From: Campanula takesimana
Taxonomy: Eukaryota; Streptophyta; Magnoliopsida; Asterales; Campanulaceae
DNA length: 64,000 bases
Direction of reading: 5' to 3'
NCBI GenBank assembly: GCA_026119855.1
Contig: JAOWBW010000147.1
Span: 186,001 to 250,000 of the forward strand
Shown: positions 22,958 to 34,253 of the stretch, one piece after another
How positions within the stretch are numbered: position 1 is the stretch's first letter
Layout of the letters: each line of letters begins with the position of its first letter
Notes under the pieces: model-generated
Database searches by the model: none
Told to the model about the DNA's origin: nothing
Seen by the model: the letters and a program-made list of their open reading frames with translations, nothing else
Translations under genes and position numbers: made by a program

Positions 22958-24237
22958 ATGACCGGCAGCAGCAACACCATGTCTCTCGAGCAGCTTTCAA
23001 CCATGGTCCAACTCCTCCAAGAGCAAGTCACCACCCTTAATAAGGAGGCACAAAGCAAAGACGACATTTGGCAATCCCACCTCGACAGCCAAAGGGAGGC
23101 CCACGAGGCCGAGATGGAGCTAATGAAAGAAAAGCTTACTAACCTTGCCAAGGGGAAGAACAAGAACAATGATGATGAATACGAGTGGACCGAGGGTTTG
23201 TTCAAAAGTCCGTATGTCAACACCCGCACCAAGAAAATGGGGGAACCAAGTTCCGAGAACAATGAGCCCAAAATGGTGGATTCTATCATGGCCTACATCG
23301 ACCAAAAATTCAATGGGCTCAACATGGGGAAAGGCTCCGACACAAGCCTTTATCAATCATCCATCCTCATGAGTACTATGGCCGCTCTTCCCGATAAGTT
23401 CAAGATGCCCTACATAAGCAAATTCAAGAGCAACTCTTGTCCCATGGCTCACATTGAGACTTATATTTGGGCAATGGTTCCGAAGAAGGTCTCTCCCAAG
23501 GTGATGGCTCAATGCTTTCCTCTCACTCTCGAGGGGGCGGCTAAAGATTGGTATGCTACTCTCCTGCTCACTGTCCGTCTCGATTGGGACTCCGCCATGC
23601 TTGCCTTCAAGAACCAATACCAAGGCAACACCACTCATCGGCCCACAAGGAAAGAGCTCGAGAATACCACTCAAAGAGACAACGAGTCCTTCATTGACTT
23701 CACAAGGAGATGGAATGACAAACTCTCCAAAATTGTTGAGAGGCCAAACACAAAAGAGCAAATGGATATCTTTCTCAAGTGTCTCAAGATTGATCTCCGC
23801 ACCCACCTAAGTGGGGCTTGCTACTCCGACTTCTCCCAAATGTATGAGGCGGGGGTACGCATAGATGACTTGGTCAAGGAGATTAAGAAGACCACTCCTA
23901 CTTACCGCTACAAGGCCGCTTCCAACTCTACAAAAGAGGCCTCGGTCAACGCCGTCACTATCGACAAGGGGAATTACAAAAAGGTTCCTCCACCCCAAGG
24001 AAGAAGTCCCGAAATGACCGTGTCTATACACCTCTCCAAGGCATGACTCAAACCGAAGTGTTCGAATTCCTCAAGGAAAAGGGTCAAGTCACACCCGTGC
24101 AAGGGTACCAACCCAAGACGGTCCACCCCAATCATGCTCACCACAAATATTGTGGCTACCACCAATATAGTGGCCACACCACCGAGGATTGCTTCGTTCT
24201 CCGCAATGTCATTCAAGATCTCATAGATAAGAAATAA
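22958..24237 (+). pseudogene. Tat gag, one frameshift
   Basis: ATG at 22958 is preferred; the frame is open to 22778 but without an ATG. The N-terminal coiled-coil-like part (LEQLSTMVQLLQEQVTTLNK) is followed by the retrotransposon capsid domain: HIETYIWAM, FPLTLEGAAKDWYATL, ESFIDFTRRWNDKL. An indel near 23985-24005 moves the reading from one frame to the next, ending in TPLQGMTQTEVFEFL. The C-terminal Cys/His motif YCGYHQYSGHTTEDC is typical of Tat gag. The frame ends at TAA 24235-24237, six bases before the next frame begins. That stop could be a natural gag/pol boundary, because pol is in the same frame. Confidence 0.87.
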
Positions 24238-27200
24238 TTTGTAGTGACTAATGACGAACATGTCAATGTAATAGAGATAGGAGAACTCGAGGGGACCACC
24301 CATTCAATCCCAATTGTGAATGGGGGCCCCAATGTTATGAATAAACTTGACAATTCTTGTTATGTAGTGACTTACGATGAGGTAATGAGGGAAGTACTAG
24401 AGAATAGGAAAAAGAAGCAAGATGGGAACGTCAACATGCTAACTCGATCCGGTCGAGTCATAGCAAGCAACCCTTCCACTTCCGCACCGAGCTCCTCTTC
24501 TCAAAGGCCGCAAGCTCGCGACACTCCCGAAGACCCTCTACTTGTCCAACTCAAGAAAACTCAAGCCAACATTTCTATTTGGGACCTCATTGCATCCTCA
24601 AAGAAACACCGAGATCTTATCATCCGCAATCTCGATGATACATCAGTTTCTCCCGATACTACTCCCGAGGACCTCACGGCAATGATTGGTCACATTCATT
24701 TTGGCAATGTCATCACCTTTGCCGATATGGACCTTCCACCCTTTGGTTCCGATCACAACGAGGCTATTTACCTCAAAGTACGAGCAAGGGGGAGGCCCAT
24801 CTCAAGAGTCTTAGTGGACGGTGGTTCCGCACTCAATCTCATGCCTGGCAAAATCATGGGCATACTGGGGCTTAAGGATTCCGATTTGAAGCCTTCTACT
24901 CAAGTAATCCGAGGTTATGACAGCACCGCTCGTACAGTCATGGGCATGATTGAAATAGACATCGAGTTTGGGAGTATGGTCATGTCCGTTCCATTCCAAG
25001 TGCTTGATATCCCGGCCTCGTTCAACTTACTTTTGGGTCGACCATGGATTCACAGTGCTAATGCCGTACCATCAACTCTCCACCAATGTGTCAAGATCCG
25101 AAATGGTGATGAAATAGTGACCGTCATGGCTGAAAACGTCACTATCCACAGAAAAGGTGAGCCCGTCCACCAAGTTCAGCATGGTCTACCAGACTCCACT
25201 CTCTCCGGCGTCTCAATCAACGCCATTGACAAAGAAGGGGGAAACGGATCATGGACCCCCAGCAACCACAAAGTCCTCCGCATGATGAGGAATATGGACT
25301 ACTTCCCTGGTTTAGGCCTAGGGAGATATCAACAAGGAATCCTACATCCCGTGCAAGTCCCATTTGTCAAGAACACATTCGGTTTGGGGTACGAGCCTTC
25401 CAAAGAGGACTTGAAACAAGAGCAAGCAATCAAAATCGAAAAGGCCCGAGCTCGTAAAGAAGGCCGTCGTTATGAGGTCCCTAATCTAAGGCCTTACCGC
25501 AAGACGTTGAATGGTTATTTTGTCCGCCAAGGGGAAGACGTTCCATACATGATCTTTCCCGAGCCGTGGGTTAACAATAAGGGTGTCAAAAAGCCCGGCC
25601 TCGAAATCTTCTCCGATTGTGAGATCCAGAAATCCGAAAGGGAACCGACTCCCATGTCGCCCCGTGAATGGTGGGGAAGGAAGGTGACTATAGAGTCCGA
25701 GACAGAAATCATCGTGGGGGAAGAACCGACAGATGTAGCCTCCATGTTCGAAGAGCTTGCCAAAATGAATGAATGCCAAGTCAACGCCATCCATGACACC
25801 GCCATCATGAACGAGACTATCAGCGAGATCCAGCCAAGCTCCGAGCCGATCAACAATTGGTATTCTACAAGGGGACCCGTGGTATCCGAAGAATTCTTAG
25901 TCCAAGAAATGGGTTCCATACCCCGCACAGCAACAAAGGAAGAGCGGCTCATACTTATTTTCGAGTCCGAGAATGTCTCTAATACCCTCACCCAAGAGGA
26001 TTTGGAGGCCATAGCCGAGCGTGTGTTTCCTTTCTTTGCTGAAAAATTTGATATTTCTGAGTACCCTGAGATTGCAAACATCATAAATGATGAATTAACT
26101 AATAATGAATTTAATGAACAAGTTAATAACGATTCAAATTATGATGAAATAGACCACGAAAACACAACATACTTAAATGAACTTGCTCAACAAGTCCGTA
26201 GTCGTGGCGAGAATGGTCCGGAGGCTGACGAAGAATTGCATGTTGTTAATCTGGGTACCGAAGAAGAGCCAAAAGATACTAAGATTGGAAGCTTCTTCAA
26301 AGGGGACGACAGAGACAGATTGACTGCATTACTACGGGAGTTCGTGGATGTGTTCGCATGGTCATACAAAGACATGCCGGGTTTGGACAGAAAGGTAGAG
26401 GAGCACAGGATTCCGATCAGAGAAGATGCCCGGCCAGTAAGGCAGAAGCTCAGAAAGATCAAGCCAGAATGGTCTCTGCAAGTCAAGGAAGAGATTGAGA
26501 AGCTCCTCAGTGTGGGTTTCATCAAGGTTATCGAGTATCCGACATGGTTAGCCAACATCGTGACAGTCAGAAAAGCAAACGGCAAGGTTCGAGTTTGCGT
26601 GGACTTCCGGGATTTAAACAAAGCTTCCCCAAAGGATGATTTTCCACTCCCTAACATCGACATGCTGGTCGACTCCACTGCTGCCTACGAGGTTCGGTCA
26701 TTCATGGATGGGTTCGCTGGGTACAATCAGATTCTCATGGCCGAGGAAGATCAACATAAGACAGCTTTTACAACACCGTGGGGTACCTTTTGCTACACAG
26801 TCATGCCATTTGGGTTAAGAAATGCTGGGGCTTCCTACCAAAGAGCCGTGACAGACTTGTTCCATGATATGATTCACAAAGAAATCGAAGTCTATGTGGA
26901 CGACATGATCATTCACTCCAAAGGGACCGATGGTCAACATTTAATCGATCTCCGCAAGTTCTTCGAAAGGCTTCGTCAACACAAGATGAGGCTCAACCCT
27001 GCAAAGTGCACGTTCGGGGTTATCCGAGGCAAAGTTCTTGGTTATATGGTCACTGAAAGGGGAATTGAAGTAGACCCCTCCAAAATCAAGGCAATCATTG
27101 ACATGCCTCCTCCAAAGACGCAGAAATAAATCAAAGGTTTCATGGGCAGACTGCAGTACATCAGTCGGTTTGTGCACCAACTCACTTCCATGTGCGAGCC

Positions 27201-29448
27201 AATCTTCAAGCTACTCAAGAAGAATGTGGCTCTAGAATGGACCGACGCGTGCCAAGAAGCCTTCGACCAAGTGAAGCATTACTTGACGTGCCCTCCTGTT
27301 CTAGTTCCGCCGCACAAGGAGAAACCTCTGTTGCTCTATCTCACTGTCAATGATGAAGCCCTAGGGGCTATGTTAGCACAAGAGCAACGAGAGTCCACAA
27401 AGGAGAATGCCATCTATTTTGTCAGTCGCCGATTCCAAGGAGGCGAAAAGAACTACTCTGTCTTAGAGAAGTCATGTGCAGCATTAGTTTGGGTCACTCA
27501 AAAGCTCAAGCACTACATGGAAACTTTTCCGATCAAGCTAGTAGCAAAGGTGGACCCACTCCGCTACATCTTTGAGAAGACTTTCATGTCAACAAGAATA
27601 GCCAAATGGTAATTCATGCTCGCCGGCTACGATATCACTTACGTCACACTAAAATCCGTCAGGGGGAAAGTGTTCAGTGACCAGCTTGCCGAATTCCCGT
27701 GTGACGAAGTGAAGGGGGAAGACGTACAGTTCCCCGACGAGCATTTAATTTGTACTGCAACCGAGGAAGATAAGTGGCAACTTTTTTTCGATGGCGCCAC
27801 CAATAAACACGGCTTTGGTATAGGAATATTGCTTGTTGATCCAAAAGACATCTACACTCCCATTGCCATCCGTCTGGAATTCGAAGCTACCAACGTCACG
27901 GAACTAGAAGTATTCGGCGACTCTTTGCTCCTTATCAATCAGCAATCGGGTAAATGGCGAACCCAAGACCCAACTCTCCAACAGTATGGTCAGCACCTAG
28001 AAGAACTGGTTGAACAATTCCAAGAGATCACTTTCAACTATCTGCCAAGGGATAAAAATCGCTTCGCCGATGCACTGGCCACCATATCTTCATTAGTCGA
28101 AATGCCCAAAGGGAAAATGGTGAAGCCTTTCAAAATTGCCCGAAGGAACAGTCCGGCATATTGCATGAGTATCGAGATCAACGAGGCTCAAACAAGCTCT
28201 CCGTGGTATTCGGATATCATGAATTTCCTCAAAGATGGCACTTATCCCGAGAATAGCAATAAGAAGTCTCAAGCAGCTCTGCAAAGGCTAGCCTCTCGGC
28301 ACGTACTGATTGGGGACCGAGTCTATAAAAGGCACCACGACGGGATCAATCTCTTATGCGCCGATGAGGCTGAAGCTCAAGAGATAATGTGTGAAGTGCA
28401 CGAAGGAGAATGTGGACCCCACATGAATGGGTTTATGCTAGTCAAGAAGATACTCCGCATTGGTTACTATTGGAGCACTATGGAACGAGACTGTATCGAG
28501 AAAGTCAAAAGGTGTGCTAAGTGCCAATTCCGTGCTAATCTACAACATGCTCCACCCTCGCAACTTTACAACATGGTCACACCTTGGCCTTTCTCTTGTT
28601 GGGGGATAGACATCATCGGTAAAGTTTATCCTGCCGGGAGCAATGGGCAGTCATTCGTCCTAGTGGCAGTCGACTACTTCATAAAGTGGGTCGAAGCACA
28701 AGCCTATCGGACCCTCAACGCAAAGAAAGTGGCCGAATTTGTAAAAAATAATATCATGTGCCGATACGGCGTGCCTCATGAAATCATTTCCGACAACGGC
28801 TCTCACTTTGAGAAGGAAATGGATGCACTTTTGGTAGAATACAAGATCACCAAGCACAAGTCATCTCCTTACCGTCCCCAAGCAAATGGCGCGGTTGAAG
28901 CAGCGAATAAAACCATCGAGACCATCGTCAAGAAAATGGCCTCAACAGGAAGGGATTGGCCCGAGAAGCTACCACTAGCATTGTGGGGCTACCGCACATC
29001 AATACGGTCTGCAACAGGAGAAACTCCCTATGCATTAGTCTATGGTTCTGAAGCCGTACTCCCTATCGAACTTGATGTCCCATCTCTACGGGTCCTCCTC
29101 GAGAATCAAGTCAACGAGGTCGACTGGATGCAAAGTCGATATGAACAACTAGCCTTGCTCGACGAGAAAAGGTTAAGAGCACTCGAACGCACAAGGGCCT
29201 ATCAGCAAAGGATGGCAAGAGCTTTCAACAAAAAGGTGAAGCCTCGAAACATCAATGTGGGAGATTTGGTCTTAAGACAACATCCTCCTAATGCCATGAA
29301 TCCCCTGGGGAAATGGGGACCCCGATGGATCGGTCCGTACGTGGTTAAAAAGATACTAAGCGGCGGTGCAGTCCGGCTCGTGGATTTAGATGGTGACTAG
29401 CTGCCAAAGGAGGTCAACCTCGACAAGCTCAAGAGGTTCTACGCTTAA
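24238..29448 (+). pseudogene. Tat pol polyprotein with in-frame stops
   Basis: A single frame with stops at 27127, 27610 and 29398 before the terminal TAA at 29446-29448. Protease: VDGGSALNLMP near 24814, DGG in place of DSG/DTG as often in this lineage. G-patch-like Gly-rich segment: DYFPGLGLGRYQQG near 25300-25340. RT: RVCVDFRDLNKASPKDDFP, FMDGFAGYNQI, and YVDD at 26893-26904. RNase H: 27320-27600. The second, archaeal-type RNase H (LFFDGATN, FGDSLLLI, NRFADALA) at 27780-28080 lacks about 19 residues at 27893 including the NIAEYEA glutamate. Integrase has an HHCC region, then Asp 28609, Asp 28792 and Glu 28897 with D-35-E spacing. Confidence 0.93.
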
Positions 29449-29483
29449 TAAACAAAGACCATTAAAATAAAATAAAAAATCAC

Positions 29484-29598
29484 TCACTAGGTTGAAAACC
29501 CGCAAGGGCGGCCTAGGCAAAAATTAGAGCACGTGCAAAAAAGAAGCCCACTAGATTGAAAACCCGAAAGGGCGGTCTAGGCAAAAAACAGGGTGCAC
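29484..29598 (+). repeat. Two direct repeats after pol
   Basis: Two copies of a roughly 36-bp unit with ttgaaaacccg and aagggcgg...ctaggcaaaaa. One related copy is on the opposite strand at 45491-45530 in the second Tat copy. Non-coding. Confidence 0.85.
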
Positions 29599-29648
29599 AA
29601 AAAAAAAAAAAAAATAAAAAAAAAATGGTCTTTGTTTGTTTGAACTAC

Positions 29649-29703
29649 GAAGACCTGAGCCTCCCAACTGGGGGAACGTAGGCAACCTTCGGGTGCGGTC
29701 TAA
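29649..29703 (+). other. Conserved hairpin-like motif of Tat elements
   Basis: gacctgagcctccc...gggggaacgtaggcaacc, followed by ttcgggtgcggtc. The gcctccc/gggggaacgtaggc arms can pair imperfectly. The same motif recurs inverted at about 45390-45448 and in diverged form at 62046-62117. Function unknown. Confidence 0.7.
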
Positions 29704-29866
29704 AACATATCAAAAATACCCAATTCACTTCAAATAACAAAATGCAATTTTTATTCATTCAATGAACTATTCAAACCATTACAACGGATTTATTGAGCAA
29801 CAAAATACATCAAAATATTAAATCCTAAAACAAAGTGGTCTAATTCAATTGCAATCTCTTAGGGTA

Positions 29867-31267
29867 CTAAGAAAAGTCCAATTTTCTCTTAGCCTTCAAA
29901 GGACCACCCGATCGTCTCTCAATCCTTTTCTTCCTGGGTAACGGAGGAGCACAAATACGCACCGAAACCTTATGTGTTGCAACACGTCTCCTAGCATAAA
30001 AGTCATCCAAAGGAGTACCGAAAGGGTCAGCGAGAATGTTACTCGAATCAGCAGCAGCCTCCCTATATCTCAAAGTGCTGCTAGGCTCAAAACCCTTTCC
30101 CAACAACTCGGCACGAAGCACATCAACCCAAGTGATGCCACGGTAAAGGGTGCCAAATAAATAATCCAAGTAGCTCTCGGGAAGGAAGACACTCCCCCGA
30201 TGCAGAGGAGCAAAAGCCCAACGGTTGCGGTCATTTCCCCAAGCCGACTGAAGCTCACTCGAGAAGTCAGGACCCATGTAAGCAACTGGACAAAGCATTC
30301 CGTCCCTCAGAAAAGGAATTGTCTGCTGGCGACCGAACTGCCGCAGAACCCGCTCTGGCTGGTAAAATGAAGAATCTCTCAAACCGGGTACAACCACGTC
30401 CTGAAAACCAAGAGTACATTCCACAAAAGGACGAAGACCCCAAGAAGGAGGACACCACTCAATATCAACGGTCACCCGAGAGGCAAAGAATTTCTTCCAA
30501 CCATCTTCAGATAAATCCCAGGTCAACAGCTTCCTCCTATGAACAGCAAAGGGAGACAAATCACCATCCAGGGAATAAATCTTGAAGTGTTCCCGGAGCC
30601 ATATGGTCAAGAGCAAAGGGCTTCCCCAACACATCTTGCCCGTCCTATATAACTCATCAAGGCCGTGCAACGTCTCCCCTACGATAAGAGGGATTATACT
30701 AAATTGTTGCTCCTTGGCTTGCAAAATAATCTCAGCCAAATGCGCATCCGCAGTCCCGAAGGGTGCAACAAACAGTACTTCACTAAAGAGACAAGCGGCC
30801 ATGGCATTCATCTTGAAAGATTGAACCACCGGATCCTCCGAGTGTAAACTGAAGAACATCGGCAACTCAGTTATCTCGACCACAGTACCGTGCAATATCT
30901 TCCTCACGTCCTCAACAGGGAGATTCAGTAACTCAACCCAAGAGTCGATGGCACCACGGTGATATTTAGGGACAGCAATCCGACCGGCCAAAGGCATGCC
31001 GAGGATGGCCCCGAAATCATCAACAGTCGGCACCATTTCATTAGCCGAAAAGTTGAAGGTATGGCTGTCACAATCCCAGAAAGCCGCGGCAGCTCTCAAC
31101 AAATTCCAATCCGGCTTCAACGTCCGCAAAGTGAAAAGAATTCGGAACCCTAAGTCTTTGATGGAGGCTTTCTTGGGATGGGTCTTGAAATAATACAGGA
31201 AAGTGCCCAAGTCCTTTTCATAACCACTAACAACCTTGGCATCAAGAACAAAAGAATGGGAAGCCAT
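29867..31267 (-). CDS. Antisense ORF, DUF7745/plant-mobile-domain-like protein
   Basis: An uninterrupted 466-codon ORF lies antisense between pol and the 3' LTR. The N-terminal half carries FWDCDSHTFNFSANEMVPT and VDDFGAILGMPLAG. These match the FYDP..-type and P-T-x-(D/E)-(D/E)-(F/Y) pattern of the plant mobile domain/DUF7745 families found both in host genes and in gypsy elements. Other blocks: LIVGETLHGLDEL, SPLLLTIWLREH, SYLDYLFGTLYRGITW. The C terminus is basic (KKRIERRSGG, KAKRKLDF), possibly a nuclear signal. The role is unknown; nucleic-acid binding or silencing modulation would be guesses. A homologue of about 83% identity by eye is at 43825-45229. The start is ATG at 31265-31267. 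Confidence 0.88.
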   Translation of the reverse strand: MASHSFVLDAKVVSGYEKDLGTFLYYFKTHPKKASIKDLGFRILFTLRTLKPDWNLLRAAAAFWDCDSHTFNFSANEMVPTVDDFGAILGMPLAGRIAVPKYHRGAIDSWVELLNLPVEDVRKILHGTVVEITELPMFFSLHSEDPVVQSFKMNAMAACLFSEVLFVAPFGTADAHLAEIILQAKEQQFSIIPLIVGETLHGLDELYRTGKMCWGSPLLLTIWLREHFKIYSLDGDLSPFAVHRRKLLTWDLSEDGWKKFFASRVTVDIEWCPPSWGLRPFVECTLGFQDVVVPGLRDSSFYQPERVLRQFGRQQTIPFLRDGMLCPVAYMGPDFSSELQSAWGNDRNRWAFAPLHRGSVFLPESYLDYLFGTLYRGITWVDVLRAELLGKGFEPSSTLRYREAAADSSNILADPFGTPLDDFYARRRVATHKVSVRICAPPLPRKKRIERRSGGPLKAKRKLDFS

Positions 31268-31360
31268 GGAAAATGTTTATCACAAACAAAGTTGAGCAAT
31301 AGTATGATGTTAAAAAATGGCAGAAAGGAGCTGTGAGAATCAAGTGGTCGAACAGAAGAT

Positions 31361-31370
31361 GATATTATAG
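31361..31370 (-). promoter_or_regulatory. Candidate TATA element for the antisense ORF
   Basis: On the minus strand ctataatatc lies 93 bases upstream of the ATG. The same decamer is at 43722-43731 in the second copy, also 93 bases before its ATG. Conservation of sequence and distance suggests a promoter; no transcript evidence is available. Confidence 0.5.
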
Positions 31371-31850
31371 CTGTTGGGGTTTCTTTTGGCCAGCAAATGT
31401 CAAGCCCGGAATTTCGCCTCCCAGACGCGCGCGCCACCCGCCAGCGGTCTCAGATGCGCGCGCGTCCCAAGCCCACAGAGGAAAGCGCGCGCCTCCCAAG
31501 TCTAGATCACTTCAGAAAATGGCCTTGTCAGAGATCTCCAGCCTAAATCAAGACACAGTCCTGATCCTCGGACACCCAGTTGGGCACACCTTCTTCTGGT
31601 CCGCCCTTAAGGCATGTCAAAAATCGAAAGTAGGATAGAAACTCCCACTCAAAAGTAGGCTGTCCTCCTCCGGATTCCAAACTCCCTAAGTTCTGTCACG
31701 GGTGCCATACCCCCCTCAAGTGTCAATCTCAACATTTCATCCTTAGCAGGAACATTTTTCTGGTCGCGGTCAACTGTACCCGCGCCCCACAATTCAAAAA
31801 AAAAGAAGTCAAGTGTGACTCCAAGTGGCACGAGACTTCAAAGCAATATT
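31371..31850. other. GC-rich spacer of Tat element 1
   Basis: No gene. It has three gcgcgcgc-type words at 31425-31500 (gacgcgcgcgccacc, gatgcgcgcgcgtcc, aaagcgcgcgcctcc). A segment at 31560-31850 is homologous, inverted, to about 43230-43470. Confidence 0.6.
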
Positions 31851-32620
31851 TCATCAACGGATTTCACTAACGGATTCGTCTTCAAAGGTTCACTAACGGC
31901 CTCATCGTCCTCAAAGGTTCACTAACGGCCTCATCAACGGATTTCACTAACGGATTCGTCCTCAAGGGTTCACTAACGGCCTCTTCAAAGGTTTACTAAC
32001 GGCCTCGTCAACGGATTTCACTAACGGATTCGTCTTCAAAGGTTCACTAACGGCCTTATTCAAAGGTTCACTAACGGCCTCATCAACGGATTTCACTAAC
32101 GGATTCGTCCTCAAAAGGTTCACTAACGGCCTCGTTCAAAAGGTTCACTAACGGATTCAAAGGTTCACTAACGGCCTCATCAACGGATTTCACTAACGGA
32201 TTCGTCCTCAAAGGTTCACTAACGGCCTCTCCAAAGGTTCACTAACGGCCTCATCAACGGAGTTCACTAACGGATTCGTCCTTAAAGGTTCACTAACGGC
32301 CTCTCCAAAGGTTCACTAACGGCCTCTCCAAAGGTTCAGTAACGGCCTCTCCAAAGGTTCACTAACGGCCTCATCAACGGATATCACTAACGGATTCCTC
32401 CTCAAAGGTTCACTAACGGCCTCTCCAAAGGTTCACTAACAGCCTCATCAACGGATTTCACTAACGGATTCGTCCTCAAAGGTTCACTAACGGCCTCTCC
32501 AAAGGTTCACTAACGGCCTCATCAACGGATTTCACTAATGGATTCGTCCTCAAAGGTTCACCAACGGCCTCCTCAAGGGTTCACTAACGGCCTCCTCAAA
32601 GGTCCACTAACGGCCTCATT
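31851..32620. repeat. Tandem-repeat block built on actaacgg
   Basis: Two interleaved unit types of about 24 and 50 bp: ggttcactaacggcctc and tcaacggatttcactaacgg followed by attcgtcctcaaa. There are over 30 actaacgg cores in 770 bp. It is the homologue of 42781-43165 in the second copy. Tat 3' regions often carry satellite-like arrays. Confidence 0.95.
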
Positions 32621-32828
32621 CAACATATTCAGCCGGCAGGTTTACCAACGGATCATGCCACCCCCTCTATCAACAAAAGCTGCTCACACAGGGAGTGCAC
32701 CACTATCTCTCGCAATTTCAAATTCCTGCTTTCATTGAGTCTTTGCCTTTTCTTAGTGATGTCCTCGGCGGGTGTTTTTAACTTTCGTCGACACGTTTTG
32801 CTTTGCAATCCACGTCGCCGAGGGGCTC
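32621..32828 (+). other. 3' untranslated end and polypurine tract
   Basis: Non-coding sequence ending gccgaggggctc immediately before the 3' LTR; the purine part gaggggc is the probable plus-strand primer. Confidence 0.6.
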
Positions 32829-33807
32829 TGTAGACACCCCGCCTTAGACCGCTCACCCCGATTGCACATTTGATCTTGTGTTTCTCCCTATTTTAAGTGT
32901 TTCTCGTTAGTTTCTGTCACTTCCGTTAAGTTCCTGACTGACTTCGTTAAGTCCAGGGACTAAACTGAATGACAGGGCTGACTTTCTATTCCATTCTGTC
33001 AAAATTGCCTTCTCTAAGTCGCGCGCCTCCGACAGGAGGAGCCAGGCACGCGCGCCTCCCGACCCCAAAGCAGGAAGCGCGCGCCTCTGGGCGTCAGTTA
33101 CAGATTTCTGGCCAGGATTCTCTCCCTTGCTCAATTTACAGGATTTTGCCCGGGAAGGATTTCTTGGTGACTGAGTTTTGGCACCAAAAACACCCCTCTT
33201 TCACCTATAAAAACCTCCCTTTACCTCCATTTCAAAGGACCGAAAATTGAACTTACAAAAACTATACCAAAATCACTTTCTAAAGGTTCTCTAAGGATCT
33301 CATCAAGAAATATTTGAAGTTCTTCAAATTGTAGGTAAAAGTTCATCTTTTCCTTTCTTTTCTACTTCATCTCCTCTCTCTCTTTTACTCTAATCAAATG
33401 TGCAATCACCCAAATCATTTTGGGACATGACTCTAATGATCACCTCATCTCATTAAGGTTGGTTAAGGAGTTATCTCCTACATTCCAAATCCTATTTTAA
33501 ACCTCCCTTTTTTTATGACTTAAAGAAGAAGAAGAAGAACATTTTCATCCATGTAGATTTTGATCAAGCAAGACCAACTTAAGTTGGGCGAGATGGGTGT
33601 TTCGGTACTTCCCATCTCGTAATCTAACCCCCGAACCTCAAAACAAAGAATCTCTGTTTTCGTAATCAAACTTAGGCTATAATCAATAGGTTTTTCTTAT
33701 GTTCCTCAAAACATAGGTGGCGACTCTAAACAATCTAAAACAAGTTAGACATCCTAGGGTAGCTCGCGCGCTCGAGCCTAAAGCCGCGGCTCCTCGGGGT
33801 TTCTACA
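32829..33807 (+). repeat. 3' LTR of Tat element 1
   Basis: 979 bp, the same length as the 5' LTR and about 98% identical by eye. The TSD caatc follows. Confidence 0.95.
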
Positions 33808-33812
33808 CAATC

Positions 33813-34215
33813 TATTGTTAACACGTGCATTATTCAAGGTTGTATATTTATGGCAAACGGAGGGGCTATAGGAATTTATAAAGACTTATTGGGCTAAACA
33901 AAAGAAATTGAATACTGTTTTTTGCTGGTGTAGTGGTTGGTTGTAAATCTTCATATGCTTCAAATAGTTCTTTTGTACTCGTGTGTAAACAGAACTATGA
34001 CTATTTATGGATGATTGCTCGTTAGTATAGTTATTTTCATGTTTTAGATTAGCCTATGTTTGTTGCTGAGTGTCTTCTCTTTTATTTGTGTGTTTGGTAA
34101 TGAATATCTTTCTTTAAAAAAAAGTTTATAACAAGAATATTTATGAATTTTTCCTATTAAATTAAATAAGATTGAATATCTTCAAAATTTCCCCTTAAGT
34201 AAAATTTCGATATAC
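33813..34215. other. Host sequence right of the Tat insertion
   Basis: AT-rich, non-coding, with the look of a plant 3' untranslated region (T-rich runs and tttgtgtgtttgg near 34090). No gene can be named. It ends where similarity to SIRE-type gag begins. Confidence 0.4.
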
Positions 34216-34253
34216 TCTTAAGTACCTTAAGTACGTCTCAGCGTCGACAAATC

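Larger units (their letters stand above)
20639..33807 (+). mobile_element. Complete Tat/Ogre-type Ty3/gypsy element (13.2 kb)
   Basis: LTRs of 979 bp each (TGTAGACACC...TCTACA) are flanked by TSD caatc (20634-20638, 33808-33812). The order is 5' LTR, PBS, long leader, gag, pol (protease, G-patch-like segment, RT, RNase H, archaeal-type RNase H, integrase), spacer, an antisense ORF, tandem repeats, 3' LTR. Dual RNase H and extra ORFs between pol and 3' LTR are established traits of the Tat lineage. I count about 19-20 LTR differences by eye, about 2%, so the insertion is fairly recent. Pol nevertheless has several in-frame stops. Confidence 0.95.

Noticed and set aside
25515..26084. 189-codon minus-strand frame opposite Tat pol
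   Set aside because: It is a shadow of the pol reading frame with no family resemblance, unlike the real antisense ORF at 29867-31267.
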